Shown in pieces: positions 25,513 to 37,555 of a stretch of DNA of 64,000 nucleotides. Positions within the stretch are counted from its first letter, which is position 1. The number at the start of each line of letters is the position of its first letter. Origin of the DNA: Sambucus nigra. Lineage: Eukaryota; Streptophyta; Magnoliopsida; Dipsacales; Adoxaceae. Under the pieces are notes generated by a model. That model had not been told where the DNA came from. It was given only the letters and a program-made list of their open reading frames with translations, and did not search any database. The stretch lies in NCBI GenBank assembly GCA_949130495.1, contig OX422207.1:712104456-712168455 (forward strand), given 5' to 3'. The position numbers and the translations under genes were made by a program.

Positions 25513-26685
25513 TCTTATATATACTATAAAATGCTCAACAAGGCCTTAATGCTACTCATTAGAGATCCTTTCCACGTGGACACTCAAATTCTCTACAAAA
25601 ATTTAATCCTAAAATACCTCTCCCTCCTCACCTGTATCATTTATCACTGACGCCCCAAATATCCTCAATTTTATTGCCTTCTAAAATACCATAAGTCTTT
25701 AATGTCACTCACCCTCTCAGACTTTTCGTTCCCCCCCCCCCCCTTTCGATTTCCCCTCCTCCTTATCTTCTTAAATTTATCCCTCCCTTTCCATTTATGT
25801 TACAACTCTTCATCTATTTTGATTCTGTGTGGAAATAACTATTCTCTTCTTCTCTCATAATACCACCAACATAACTTCTTTCGGCAGCGGTAATCTCCAT
25901 TTCCGATCAGAGTAATTGGTCACCATCATGGTCATGGATTGTGTCTAAAGTCAACTTCATGGGATTTGATCTCTCTACCTTTTTTTAGATAGCTAGTTGA
26001 CAAAGATGCCAACTATTTTATGTGAATTTTTCAGAATCGAGACTGTAAAACAAGAAATAGAAAGCGTTGATGGGGAGCTAAAAGATTTATTTTATTTGCC
26101 GAGATAAAACTGACAAAAATTTTGGAGAGAGAGAGACCAAAGAAAAGTGTGAATCAGTTTTCTGAGTATTTTTCAACCCTTTTAATCACTTTTCTCATGA
26201 GACGTGCTTCTCTCCCTCATTTGGTCGGTACATTCCTTAAAACTCCCAATTAAACAACCACCCCTCTATATCTCTCTCTTTTCCAAATTCCCCCATTCAT
26301 CTTTCTCTCTTCTCGACGGTACATATCCATTAAACCCTCAATTAAAACCTTGATTAACCATTTGAAATTCTCACATGATCTTGATGTATTTTTTCTTTTA
26401 TAGAATCGTTGTGTTTTGGGAGTTGATCCTCCATCAACAAGTAGTATTCTTCGCCTTCGAGAAGATTTTAAATCCATCTATGTTGGTAATTTTTCTAGAT
26501 CTGAATCATATCAGGTTCCTAAAATAGTGATTTGGTCATTCTCATTCAAGTTTGGGTATTTTATTTGTGAATTCTAACATCAGGATTCCACAAGGTGGTT
26601 GTTTTATATGGATTTTATTCCATCCAGAGTTGGTATTGATTGGCTTAAGTCAGTTTTCGGCATGTGAATATGTAATTTATTTATT
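25513..26685 (+). mobile_element. Helitron left segment, no recognised gene
   Basis: CT-rich then mixed sequence. The stretch 25850-26500 has a composition like plant 5' UTR or intron (CT-rich, a 'ttttcttttatag' acceptor-like site at 26392-26404) and might be a captured gene piece, but no protein match is recognisable. The minus-strand frame at 26250-26477 is low complexity (R, K, E rich) and is not called. Confidence 0.5.
25731..25743 (+). repeat. Poly-C run
   Basis: Thirteen consecutive C residues within the Helitron, in a CT-rich stretch (25560-25800). Confidence 0.95.
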
Positions 26686-26995
26686 TTAATCTAGGTTTGT
26701 CTTAATTTATTACTTTTAACGTGGGTTTGTCTTAATTTATTATTTTTAATGTGGGTTTGTCTAAATTTGTGTACTATCAATTCAGGTTTGTCTAAATTTG
26801 TGATTTTTTAGTCTCGGATTGTCTTAAGTTTTAAATTTTTAATTTGTGTTGATCTTAATTTTTGAATTATTAAACCGGGTTTGCGTTAATCTGAGAAATT
26901 TTAACCTAGGTTTGGTTTAATTTATGAATTTTTAATCTGGGTTAATTTTAACTTGTGAATTTTTAATGTGGGTTTGTCTTGATATATGATTTTTT
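26686..26995 (+). repeat. Degenerate tandem repeat, about 35-40 bp units
   Basis: About eight units of the form GGGTTTGTCTTAATTT.. followed by an AT-rich spacer ending TTTTTAAT. Clear units begin near 26694, 26730, 26754, 26785 and 26897. Inside the Helitron; AT-rich satellite-like arrays are common there. Confidence 0.75.
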
Positions 26996-27596
26996 GTTCT
27001 TTTTTAATGTGTGTATGGTAAGTTTGAGATCAAATTGAATTTACTCATGAAACTCTAGGAAGATCACTTGACATCAAATTAATTTTAGATAGTTCGATTT
27101 AATCATTCCATTTCTATATATTATCCATCCTACATAATAGGGATAATTTTTTCCTTTGTAAGTGTTCTTGAAATTCTTCCTCTGCAAATGTATATATGCC
27201 TATAATCTGTTTGAAACATTATTGGGTGAATTTATCTAATGATTTTGTAAGTGTACTTTGAAATTCTTTCTCAATTAATATAAATATGCCTACAATTAGT
27301 TTGATAAATTGTCTTATTAAATTTATATGTTGTATTGGTATATTATTGTCCCCAAATGCATTTTCTTTTAGGTTGTTAGCATTGTAATAGCTAGATGGAT
27401 TGATGTAATTTATACCATAACTGTATGAAGGTCTCCAACATAGCTACTCACGCAATAGTGTATATTCTCCAGTTGTGACTGGAAATAGAGAGGAAGACGA
27501 CAGATTTAAAAATGAGTGGGAGGAAAAGGATGTGCTTATATGAATATGGATATCGTCAACACTCACACAATCGTGTATATACCTGATAGTAGGTGT
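26996..27596 (+). mobile_element. Helitron segment without recognised features
   Basis: AT-rich sequence. Two similar blocks occur at 27160-27215 and 27245-27305 ('gtaagtgt', 'aaattctt', 'tatatgcctacaat'), suggesting a local duplication. Nothing coding is seen. Confidence 0.5.
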
Positions 27597-27742
27597 TAGA
27601 GTGCCCGAGAAATCTGGAAATTCTTAGATGGAAGTTTTAATCAAGCAATCAGAGAAAAGGAAGTCCAACTCAAGTATTAGTTTCAAAATATCTCCAGTGA
27701 AGGTAAGACTGTGGATAGCTACTTGAAAGAGTTTGAATAATT
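27597..27742 (+). pseudogene. Copia gag fragment in Helitron, part 1
   Basis: Plus-strand reading from 27602 gives AREIWKFLDGSFNQAIREKE and then, after a stop, ISSEGKTVDSYLKEFE. This is the conserved core of Ty1/copia gag (UBN2 family: 'ARE.W..L...F', 'L..I..G..TV.EYL..F'). The non-coding LTR element at 27743 interrupts it, and the same frame continues at 37116. Two in-frame stops make it a pseudogene. Confidence 0.7.
27738..27742. repeat. TSD TAATT of the non-coding LTR element, left copy
   Basis: TAATT here is repeated exactly at 37111-37115, flanking the element at 27743-37110. Confidence 0.92.
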
Positions 27743-28925
27743 TGTAACAACCCGCCTAATAAGATACCGGGCGATCACTCCAATATTAAATTAAAACAGG
27801 AGTCACAAATGGATCATCCTTAACATCACTGTCGAAAATCCATTTAATTACTAATATCCTATTAGGTGGGCGTTAAAAACTTTTATCTAACTACTCTTTT
27901 TAGCGCACAAATTAAAACATTCACAATTACATGCGTAATGAACTGAAATGGAAATGAAAGGAACTAAAATAACCGAACACTCGGTCCAAATATACAACCA
28001 TATCGAATGCTATACAGAAAGAATAAATAAATGCAATTGGGCCATTGGCTCGAGTGTTTATACAATATCTCCTATCTAGAGTACAAGGAAAGAAACGTCT
28101 ACCGATAACCTGCAAGCATCCACAGCTGCTGCAGCAGACGTCTGACTCAAAAGAGTTTCCATCCAGGCGTCCCTGTGTCTGGACACCTATATATATATAT
28201 AGTAGAGAGAAAGAAAGGAGAGTAGACAAATGGGTCAGGGCCCGAATGTTTAGAAAATATTTTGCAAGTGCATAAATGCTTTATTTTTAGAAAAATAGTT
28301 TTATCTCATATTTAAATTGGTATCGCACTCTCATGAGATACCCCTCACCTCTCCTCTAACAGTGCACACCTAGCGCATCCCGAAAAACATCCTAGTCAAG
28401 CTACCCTGCTAAACTAGTCTAATACCCAACCACTATCTAACCTAGATAGTCAAATAGATGTACTAAGGGCTAACATCACTTTAATCTCGACGCTATGCCA
28501 TGTTCGTGCGTGGGGTGTCTCGCGAAGCGAAATCCAAACAAGGAACCCCCCCGATACACTACTATGCAGCAAGGTCGATCTTTGAGATCCGCCGGTCCCT
28601 CAGTACAGAAAGATATATAATATATATATACCATAAACATTTAATGATATAAGAGCACTAAGGATTAAACTTCTCCCCAGTCTCAACACAGTGCCATATT
28701 CGTGCGTGGGGTGTCTCGCGAAGCGAAATCCAAACAAGGAACCCCCCCGATACACTACTATGCGGCACGGTCGATCGTCGGGATTCATTAGACCCTCGGC
28801 ACCCAATTTATACATATACATACATCTACAATATACTTCCGGATAATATAAATATCTCCCGGACTGAGGATTACTTGATATATAAAGTATTTATAAATAC
28901 TTATCCTTTTCATTTCAAAAACTTC

Positions 28926-29217
28926 CATTTCCCTTCTCATATCCAGGAAATGTATTTATAAAAGCCAATTCATTATTATGAATTGCTTTAACAAACCATA
29001 TAATTTTTGAAAGCCAATTTTATTAACATAAAAAGCTTTTCCTTTATCAATTATCCCATTTCCCTTTTTATACTCAGGAAATGTATTCAAAGACATTTTC
29101 ATTATCATAAAAATTCTTTGATCAAAACATATGCTTCCACATCCCTTCTTCCATCCGGGAAGTGTTACCGAAGCCAATTTATATATAACCCATTTCCCTT
29201 CCTATATCCACGAAATG
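28926..29217 (-). repeat. Four 27-nt inverted repeats in LTR
   Basis: Arms CATTTCC / GGAAATG at 28926-28952 and 29057-29083. Related arms, one mismatch each, lie at 29138-29164 (CACATCCC / GGGAAGTG) and 29191-29217 (CATTTCC / CGAAATG). Each is exactly 27 nt long, separated by AT-rich spacers. The same set recurs in the other LTR at 34702-34993. Confidence 0.85.
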
Positions 29218-30361
29218 TAATTAAAGCAAATCCATTATTATGAACTGCTTTAATATAAACGCGTTCTAAGACCGCCCGTCCGGATTTCTCCACTGTGCGC
29301 GTCCCTAAATGGCTATCATCTTCTAGGGCCTCCAAGACAACCTGGGATCCTATAACGAAAGACGTCGGGAAGCGAACATGTGCCTGCGGGATAGTCAAGA
29401 CCACACCCGGAATCTCCTAACCAGCGCAGAAAATATAACAACAAACGCTCACATGGCCTATAGGACTATATCCACCCTGCATCATTAGCTAGGGGGCTTC
29501 ACCATACAAACGCAACTTCCCTTATGATAGCGATTTAGAGAGGTGTGTAATCCATATTTTATTAATTATGAAAAACATTTATTTTTCCATTTTGAAAATA
29601 TTCATTTATATATTTTCAAAATCATTTCCATAATCATATATATATATATACTTAAAACATACAGTATATACATATCCTATATTTTCTTCCTAGAATATAT
29701 ATAACCGGCCTTAGTGGCCTATAGCATCTAGCGATGACTAAATATCCCAAAGACTCCCTCCAGGAATCGTAATCATGCTTTCATGGTTACATGATTCTAA
29801 ATCCAAAGTATTTCTTACTTTAATAATCACTATATACTTCAATCATATTCTAAGGATTTTATTGGATATCTCCAATGATACTATTCTCCTCTAAGTGAAG
29901 CATATATATATACCCCCAAATTATCCTAATTGTCTCCTAGGATATACTTAATGATAATCGATATAATTATGCCTTCTATTAGCATAATTATATAGGCTTA
30001 TTTGCCTGCGAGAATTATCCTCAGGATTTATCTCACCCGAACAACCTTAAACTTAATGGGTTAAGGATTTCATTTCCTTGAACCCCAAGACTACACCTAG
30101 TCCAATTAATCGTTTAGAAGTTCCCAATTAAAGTTAGGAACCCTAATCCATCAATTTCTACAATTACTCTATTTTCCTCGAAAATATAGATTAAGGGTTA
30201 TATACTTAAAACCCTTACTTTACCCTCCTAAATTACCTTAATTTATGGACCATGAAGTCCTAAAAGGTCCCTTAGGTTATCACCTAATTAACCTCAAAAC
30301 AAGATGAAATGGAATCTATCCCATCCAAATCACCCTAAAGAAATTGTTCCTTTTCAGCAGA

Positions 30362-30442
30362 GGTCGATCGATCGACCCATGGCCTTCGATCGATCGAAGG
30401 CTTCGATCGATCGATCCCCGAGGCTCGATTGATCGATCAAGT
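30362..30442 (-). repeat. (TCGA)n palindrome cluster, left LTR
   Basis: Four TCGATCGATCGA-type motifs in 80 bp. The perfect 20-nt palindrome GCCTTCGATCGATCGAAGGC is at 30382-30401. The same cluster occurs at 36138-36218 in the other LTR. Confidence 0.9.
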
Positions 30443-31334
30443 CGGGCAGCTTCTTCTCCGAGAAGCTGTTTCAGCCATGGAATCTTCCCCCAAGCTTGCA
30501 TCTCTCCACCCAATGGCCTACAACTTCTACCAACAATAAATACACTTATAATACGGGTCCTAAACATCCCAGGACCCGGAATCACCCAATATTTTTGGTT
30601 AATTACTAAAATCTCCAATTTACCAATTTTAGGGGTTTATTCGTTTTATCTCCCGAAAACCCGTTTTATCCACGAATACCCAACCCAAAATCATTAGGGT
30701 TTGTTATACCAACAATGATATGAGATATTTATGCTCAAAAATAAATAAAGCAAGTAAACACTTGCCTCGTGGATACAATCCGACGTCCTCGAGCCGAATC
30801 CCGCGGAGGTCGGCCAGAATCTCCCCCTTTTTCTTCTTTTCTTCCCTCTCTCTCTCTTCCCTCTCTTCTTTCTTCTTTCTTTCCTCTCTTCCTCTATATA
30901 TAGAGAGAAAAAGGGTTTTATCCCTAAAAACCCAAAAACGACTCGTTTACCCAATTACGAGCCTATTTAACTCCAAAATTACCCGGAACTTAATTTTGAC
31001 AATCGAAGACTCTTTTCCGACTATCTCGGACATTCCGAGACTCGTGGCGTAGTCGAAATTTCCATCCGAGGTACTTGACCGCAAATCACTATTCTAATCC
31101 AAAATAATTAAATGCGGTGTTCTACTCAAAATCTCACTTCTTTTGTCGCTATACTCCGTGGCGACATATAAATAAAATATCTCGACCTATATGGTCCCAA
31201 AATAATTTATAACACCCTTCGAAAATCATCAAATCCTCGAAAATCCCAGAAATCACTATTTCGAGAAATTCTCCAAATTCCAAATTATACTTAATTATAG
31301 AATTTAATCATCTCCAAAAGGGCGGGTTATTACA

Positions 31335-31346
31335 TACTCCCCCCCT
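31335..31346 (-). other. LARD-like element polypurine tract
   Basis: The minus strand reads AAGGGGGGGAGTA directly before the 3' LTR. Next to it, at 31354-31373, is a hairpin with arms GAATTTCG / CGAAATTC that is also present in the Tekay element at 42576-42594. Confidence 0.85.
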
Positions 31347-33504
31347 TACAACAGAATTTCGTCCTCGAAATTCAGATGTAACTTACACCCTCTAACTAGG
31401 ATTACTACAAATCCTAAAAACCTCAAGGAAAAATACTAACCTAATGGTTCCTGATCGTACACTATGCGGCTACCGCAATCATAAAGTAACTCTAATACGT
31501 CACTCAATACCCATCGTCTAAAATGCCTCTTGGCATGGATTTCAATCTTGTATACTACTCCCATCTTAGCTAGGCGGTACATCAAACTATCTTACCAAGG
31601 TGCCCATACACCTTTCTAACTTGTGCATATCAGCACAAACATTACGAACGTCTGACACGCATCACTCTCTCCCAATAAGGATCTCCTTTCCTCGGTGTAA
31701 TACTCACCTATGGGTCCTCCGAACCCGCGCATTTCAATACTCCTAACCTCGTTGATGGTAATACTAGCAAACCTATATCCTAAAAATGCTACGATCTAAG
31801 CGTTACCCTACCTACACGAAACTAATACAATCCTAAGTATGTCCCTAGTGCCCAAGGCCTCTCTCGAATCCCGACATTTGCTCGGTTTCATGCGTGGGAC
31901 GTCTCGCCAAGGCGAAATCCAAACAAGGAACCCTCCCATTACACTACTCCCTCACGTCGTCGGTCATCGAGATGTAACAGCCCAAGGCACACCAGCGGGA
32001 CGTCCTAAATCCTACCTCGCTAACCTACGAACGCATTCCTACTATCTTATCCTTCCGCCCATACGAAAGGAAACCTAACTAATCAAAGTGCCTACTCTCT
32101 GTAGGAACACAACTAACATCACACCGATCAAATATTTTCTCCAAATTTGCCTTCTCATTAAGGCTTGGCTAACACCCTCGAATAAATTTCTCTAAGTCTT
32201 ACTCCACCCAACTATTCGTGGTGAGAGGACCACTTTAGTGCTTTTCCATAGCACCATATCTCCATAAACATAACATCATAACAGGGCTCATAATCTATAG
32301 TGGTTCATCCACACTATAAGACTAACCCACATCCTTGCGTCCCATAATAGCTCTCCATGCCCGGCGCCGTTAAGAGTCATGTGTGGAGTGTCTCGCAAAG
32401 CGAAATCCAAAAAAGGAACCCCTCTACACATTAACCCTTGACTTTGTTGGTCACGGAGTCCCGTTATTTCAGACATGCACCCGGGATATCCCTATCCCCT
32501 GATCCAACAAAAAAAAGATGGTCTAAACTCCTATCTCTAACTAAGAGTCACACCACCCAGCGCTCGCACTATTTCTAAGTCCTTGCGCAACCCGGTACTG
32601 AGCTAAACCTTACAGCTCAACAATGATCCTGTGGTCCTTATATTTTATCTATAAGGTTGCCACACATACCAACTAAAATAAGGAAGCCTCTACTCATCGA
32701 GGTTCCATTAATCCATAATAATAAAGGTGAAGTCGACCTTTATCAAGGTGAGACATCACAATAACAACCTGTCCCCTCCAGGAACTGTGGACGCGATAGA
32801 CTTGCCATTATTAGCCTGCTATCGCTCCGATCAACCAATACATTATACGTATATATACAAAATATAATCACCCGCCTCTATGGCGAGTGAAAGAAAACAA
32901 AATTCCGCTATCGCGGAAAACACACAATCCCACATTATTATGTTATCGAGACCAAATCTAGAGCTCGAATTACACACACGAGTCTAGGGTTAACTAGTAC
33001 CGCGACTTTATCTAGTCACTCCAAATATACCTCCTCGATTGAGGTAAAACTCATAACAACATCCTTCTCATTCCAACTAAATCATGGGGACTCACAATTA
33101 AAACTATCCGTAAGGTCCCTTTCGAACCCCCAATTTTCATGAGGAATTCGACTTTAGCACCATTCTCTACTTCAGCGGTACTGCGGTAATCCTAACTACC
33201 ATTATTTAGTAGTCGCCACCGAAATCCTTAGCAATTGCCACAAGGAGAGTGACCTCTACTAAGATCCTCATCCCAACCTTCTACCAGCTGCTCTAGCTAA
33301 GCCTCACCTCCTGCTGCCATCCAAGCTCCGCACACGATTCTCAAACGAGCGAGCAAAAGATTTCTATAATCTTTTAACATGGCAGGAGAACGCAATCTCA
33401 TAAGAGATATCAACAATCCTAATCCTGGGGCTCTATAACAAATCGAGAGAAACGCTGAAAGCGTAGTACGTCCGCACAGATTCCTAAGGACACTAGAAAC
33501 TGAT
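31347..33504 (-). mobile_element. LARD-like element internal region, non-coding
   Basis: There is no gag or pol motif in any frame. Two copies of the LTR hairpin module occur here (31904-31915 and 32393-32403), embedded in the same 'cgtgggg.gtctcgc..' and 'gcgaaatccaa..aaggaacc' context as in the LTRs. The open frames 31839-32078, 32288-32476 and 33297-33554 are on both strands, partly made of these repeats, and not called. Confidence 0.8.
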
Positions 33505-33516
33505 GCTCTGATACCA
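33505..33516 (-). other. LARD-like element primer binding site
   Basis: The plus strand GCTCTGATACCA is the complement of TGGTATCAGAGC (tRNA-iMet type), two bases from the LTR start at 33519. The preceding leader ('taaggacactagaaactgat') matches the Tekay leader at 47375-47396. Confidence 0.93.
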
Positions 33517-33518
33517 TC

Positions 33519-36500
33519 TGTAACAACCCGCCTAATAAGATACCGGGCGATCACTCCAATATTAAATTAAAACAGGAGTCACAAATGGATCATCCTTAAC
33601 ATCACTGTCGAAAATCCATTTAATTACTAATATCCTATTAGGTGGCCGTTAAAAACTTTTATCTAACTACTCTTTTTAGCGCACAAATTAAAACATTCAC
33701 AATTACATGCGTAATGAACTGAAATGGAAATGAAAGGAACTAAAATAACCGAACACTCGGTCCAAATATACAACCATATCGAATGATGTACAAAAAGAAT
33801 AAATAAATGCAATTGGGCCATTGGCTCGAGTGTTTATACAATATCTCCTATCTAGAGTACAAGGAAAGAAATGTCTACCGATAACCTGCAAGCATCCACA
33901 GCTGCTGCAGCAGACGTCTGACTCGAAAGAGTTTCCATCTAGGCGTCCCTGTGTTTGGACACCTATATATATATATAGTAGAGAGAAAGAAAGGAGAGTA
34001 GACAAACAGGTCAGGGCCCGAATGTTTAGAAAATATTTTGTAAGTGCATAAATGCTTTATTTTTAGAAAAATAGTTTTATCTCATATTTAAATTGGTATC
34101 GCACTCTCATGAGATACCCCTCACCTCTCCTCTAACAGTGCACACCTAGCGCATCCCGAAAAACATCCTAGTCAAGCTACTGTGCTAAACTAGTCTAATA
34201 CCCAACCGCTATCTAACCTAGATAGTCAAATAGATGTACTAAGGGCTAACTTCACTTTAATCTCGACGCTATGCCATGTTCGTGCGTGGGGTGTCTCGCG
34301 AAGCGAAATCCAAACAAGGAACCCCCCCGATACACTACTATGCAGCAAGGTCGATCTTTGAGATCCGCCGGTCCCTCAGTACAGAAAGATATATAATATA
34401 TATATACCATAAACATTTAATGATATAAGAGCACTAAGGATTAAACTTCTCCCCAGTCTCAACACAGTGCCATATTCGTGCGTGGGGTGTCTCGCGAAGC
34501 GAAATCCAATCAAGGAACCCCCCCGATACACTACTATGCGGCACGGTCGATCGTCGGGATTCATTAGACCCTCGGCACCCAATTTATACATATACATACA
34601 TCTACAATATACTTCCGGATAATATAAATATCTCCCGGACTGAGGATTACTTGATATATAAAGTATTTATAAATACTTATCCTTTTCATTTCAAAAACTT
34701 CCATTTCCCTTCTCATATCCAGGAAATGTATTTATAAAAGCCAATTCATTATTATGAATTGCTTTAACAAACCATATACTTTTTGAAAGCCAATTTTATT
34801 AACATAAAAAGCTTTTCCTTTATCAATTATCCCATTTCCCTTTTTATACTCAGGAAATGTATTCAAAGACATTTTCATTATCATAAAAATTCTTTGATCA
34901 AAACATATGCTTCCACATCCCTTCTTCCATCCGGGAAGTGTTACCGAAGCCAATTTATATATAACCCATTTCCCTTCCTATATCCACGAAATGTAATTAA
35001 AGCAAATCCATTATTATGAACTGCTTTAATATAAACGCGTTCTAAGACCGCCCGTCCGGATTTCTCCACTGTGCGCGTCCCTAAATGGCTATCATCTTCC
35101 AGGGCCTCCAAGACAACCTGGGATCCTATAACGAAAGACGTCGGGAAGCGACCATGTGCCTGCGGGATAGTCAAGACCACACCCGGAATCTCCTAACCAG
35201 CGCAGAAAATATAACAACAAACGCTCACATGGCCTATAGGACTATATCCACCCTGCATCATTAGCTAGGGGGCTTCACCATACAAACACAACTTCCCTTA
35301 TGATAGCGATTTAGAGAGGTGTGTAATCCATATTTTATTAATTATGAAAAACATTTATTTTTCCATTTTGAAAATATTCATTTATATATTTTCAAAATCA
35401 TTTCCATCATCATATATATATATATACTTAAAACATACAGTATATACATATCCTATATTTTCTTCCTAGAATATATATAACCGGCCTTAGTGGCCTATAG
35501 CATCTAGCGATGACTAAATATCCCAAAGACTCCCTCCAGGAATCGTAATCATGCTTTCATGGTTACATGATTCTAAATCCAAAGTATTTCTTACTTTAAT
35601 AATCACTATATACTTCAATCCTATTCTAAGGATTTTATTGGATATCTCCAATGATACTATTCTCCTCTAAGTGAAGCATATATATATACCCCCAAATTAT
35701 CCTAATTGTCTCCTAGGATATACTTAATGATAATCGATATAATTATGCCTTCTATTAGCATAATTATATAGGCTTATTTGCCTGCGAGAATTATCCTCAG
35801 GATTTATCTCACCCGAACAACCTTAAACTTAATGGGTTAAGGATTTCATTTCCTTGAACCCCAAGACTACACCTAGTCCAATTAATCGTTTAGAAGTTCC
35901 CAATTAAAGTTAGGAACCCTAATCCATCAATTTCTACAATTACTCTATTTTCCTCGAAAATATAGATTAAGGGTTATATACTTAAAACCCTTACTTTACC
36001 CTCCTAAATTACCTTAATTTATGGACCATGAAGTCCTAAAAGGTCCCTTAGGTTATCACCTAATTAACCTCAAAACAAGATGAAATGGAATCTATCCCAT
36101 CCAAATCACCCTAAAGAAATTGTTCCTTTTCAGCAGAGGTCGATCGATCGACCCATGGCCTTCGATCGATCGAAGGCTTCGATCGATCGATCCCCGAGGC
36201 TCGATCGATCGATCAAGTCGGGCAGCTTCTTCTCCGAGAAGCTGTTTCAGCCATGGAATCTTCCCCCAAGCTTGCATCTCTCCACCCAACGGCCTACAAC
36301 TTCTACCAACAACAAATACACTTATAATACGGGTCCTAAACATCCCAGGACCCGGAATCACCCAATATTTTTGGTTAATTACTAAAATCTCCAATTTACC
36401 AATTTTAGGGGTTTATTCGTTTTATCTCCCGAAAACCCATTTTATCCACGAATACCCAACCCAAAATCATTAGGGTTTTTTATACCAACAATGATATGAG

Positions 36501-37110
36501 ATATTTATGCTCAAAAATAAATAAAGCAAGTAAATACTTGCCTCGTGGATACAATCCGACGTCCTCGAGCCGAATTCCGCGGAGGCCGGCCGGAATCTCC
36601 CCCTTTTTCTTCTTTTCTTCCCTCTCTCTCTCTTCCCTCTCTTCTTTCTTCTTTCTTCCCTCTCTTCCTCTATATATAGAGAGAAAAAGGGTTTTATCCC
36701 TAAAAACCCAAAAACGACTCGTTTACCCAATTACGAGCCTATTTAACTCCAAAATTACCCGGAACTTAATTTCGACAATCAGACACTCTTTTCCGACTAT
36801 CTCGGACATTCCGAGACTCGTGGCGTAGTCGAAATTTCCATCCGAGGTACTTGACCGCAAATCACTATTCTAATCCAAAATAATTAAATGCGGTGTTCTA
36901 CTCAAAATCTCACTTCTTTTGTCACTATACTCCGTGGCGACATATAAATAAAATATCTCGACCTATATGGTCCCAAAATAATTTATAACACCCTTCGAAA
37001 ATCATCAAATCCTCGAAAATCCCAGAAATCACTATTTCGAGAAATTCTCCAAATTCCAAATTATACTTAATTATAGAATTTAATCATCTCCAAAAGGGCG
37101 GGTTATTACA
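33519..37110 (-). mobile_element. LARD-like element, 5' LTR
   Basis: Same length as the left copy, with scattered single-base differences (for example 'gctatacag' versus 'gatgtacaa' near 28009/33785). It carries the same hairpin modules at a +5776 offset, including 34296-34306 and 34492-34502. The high similarity implies a relatively recent insertion. Confidence 0.92.
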
Positions 37111-37115
37111 TAATT

Positions 37116-37555
37116 ATGTGATAGTTTGGATGTCATTAACAAACCAGTTGATGAAGATACAATGGGCATCACTTTCACAAAGGGACTAGGTTCTAAATAA
37201 GCCTCATTGAGGATAATCGTGTTAGGGAAACCACCATACCCTAGAATTACTCAACTTATCAAATAACTGAGGAACTTTGATCTCAAAGAAAGAAAACCGA
37301 TAACAACACAGTAAAAGTTAGATCACAACATGGTTTTTAAAGAACATAGAGGGTCATACTGCAATAGAGGTTGGGGAAGATTTGGTATATGATGAATAGG
37401 TGTTTTTACTTCCTCACCAAATTTCAGCGGTTAAGGTCGAGGTTTGAAACATTTTTTATATCACTGTACAGTGCACATAGGTCCATGTAGTCCTGTCTAT
37501 GACACCTGTATGGAGAAATTGGTTCCTCGATTTAGTTGGCACATGGTATATACTG
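37116..37555 (+). pseudogene. Copia gag fragment in Helitron, part 2, and flank
   Basis: The frame interrupted at 27742 continues with CDSLDVINKPVDEDTMGITF and TKGLG, the next conserved block of copia UBN2 gag, then stops. The rest, to 37555, gives no clear match. The outer solo LTR begins at 37556, with TSD TACTG at 37551-37555. The fragment may have been captured by the Helitron or be the edge of a retroelement that landed in it earlier. Confidence 0.65.

Larger units (their letters stand above)
27743..31334 (-). mobile_element. LARD-like element, 3' LTR
   Basis: The 3592-bp LTR contains a 22-nt conserved hairpin (28166-28187), a GTGCAC block (28362), two copies of a hairpin module (28520-28530, 28716-28726), four 27-nt inverted repeats (28926-29217) and a TCGATCGATCGA cluster (30362-30442). 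A CT-rich tract at 30820-30900 is next to TATATATAGAGAG. Overlapping open frames at 28600-30954 recur in the other LTR on both strands and are not credible genes. Confidence 0.92.
27743..37110 (-). mobile_element. Large non-coding LTR retrotransposon (LARD-like)
   Basis: Two LTRs of identical length (3592 bp) and near-identical sequence flank a 2184-bp internal region with PBS and PPT but no gag or pol. The perfect TSD TAATT shows an intact insertion. The PBS complement lies next to the right-hand LTR, so the element is on the minus strand. LTR starts and ends (TGTAACAACCCG...GGGTTATTACA on plus), the PBS-side leader and the PPT-side hairpin parallel the Tekay element at 39564. It fits the large retrotransposon derivative class: mobile but dependent on proteins in trans. 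Confidence 0.92.

Noticed and set aside
26250..26477. Arg/Lys/Glu-rich 75-residue frame on the minus strand
   Set aside because: Composition follows a CT-rich stretch on the other strand. No homology recognised.
28045..31052. Overlapping frames repeated in both LTRs of the non-coding element (76-117 residues, both strands)
   Set aside because: They lie wholly inside LTRs, overlap each other on opposite strands, and include low-complexity CT-rich and TCGA-rich translation. Their repetition reflects LTR duplication, not selection.
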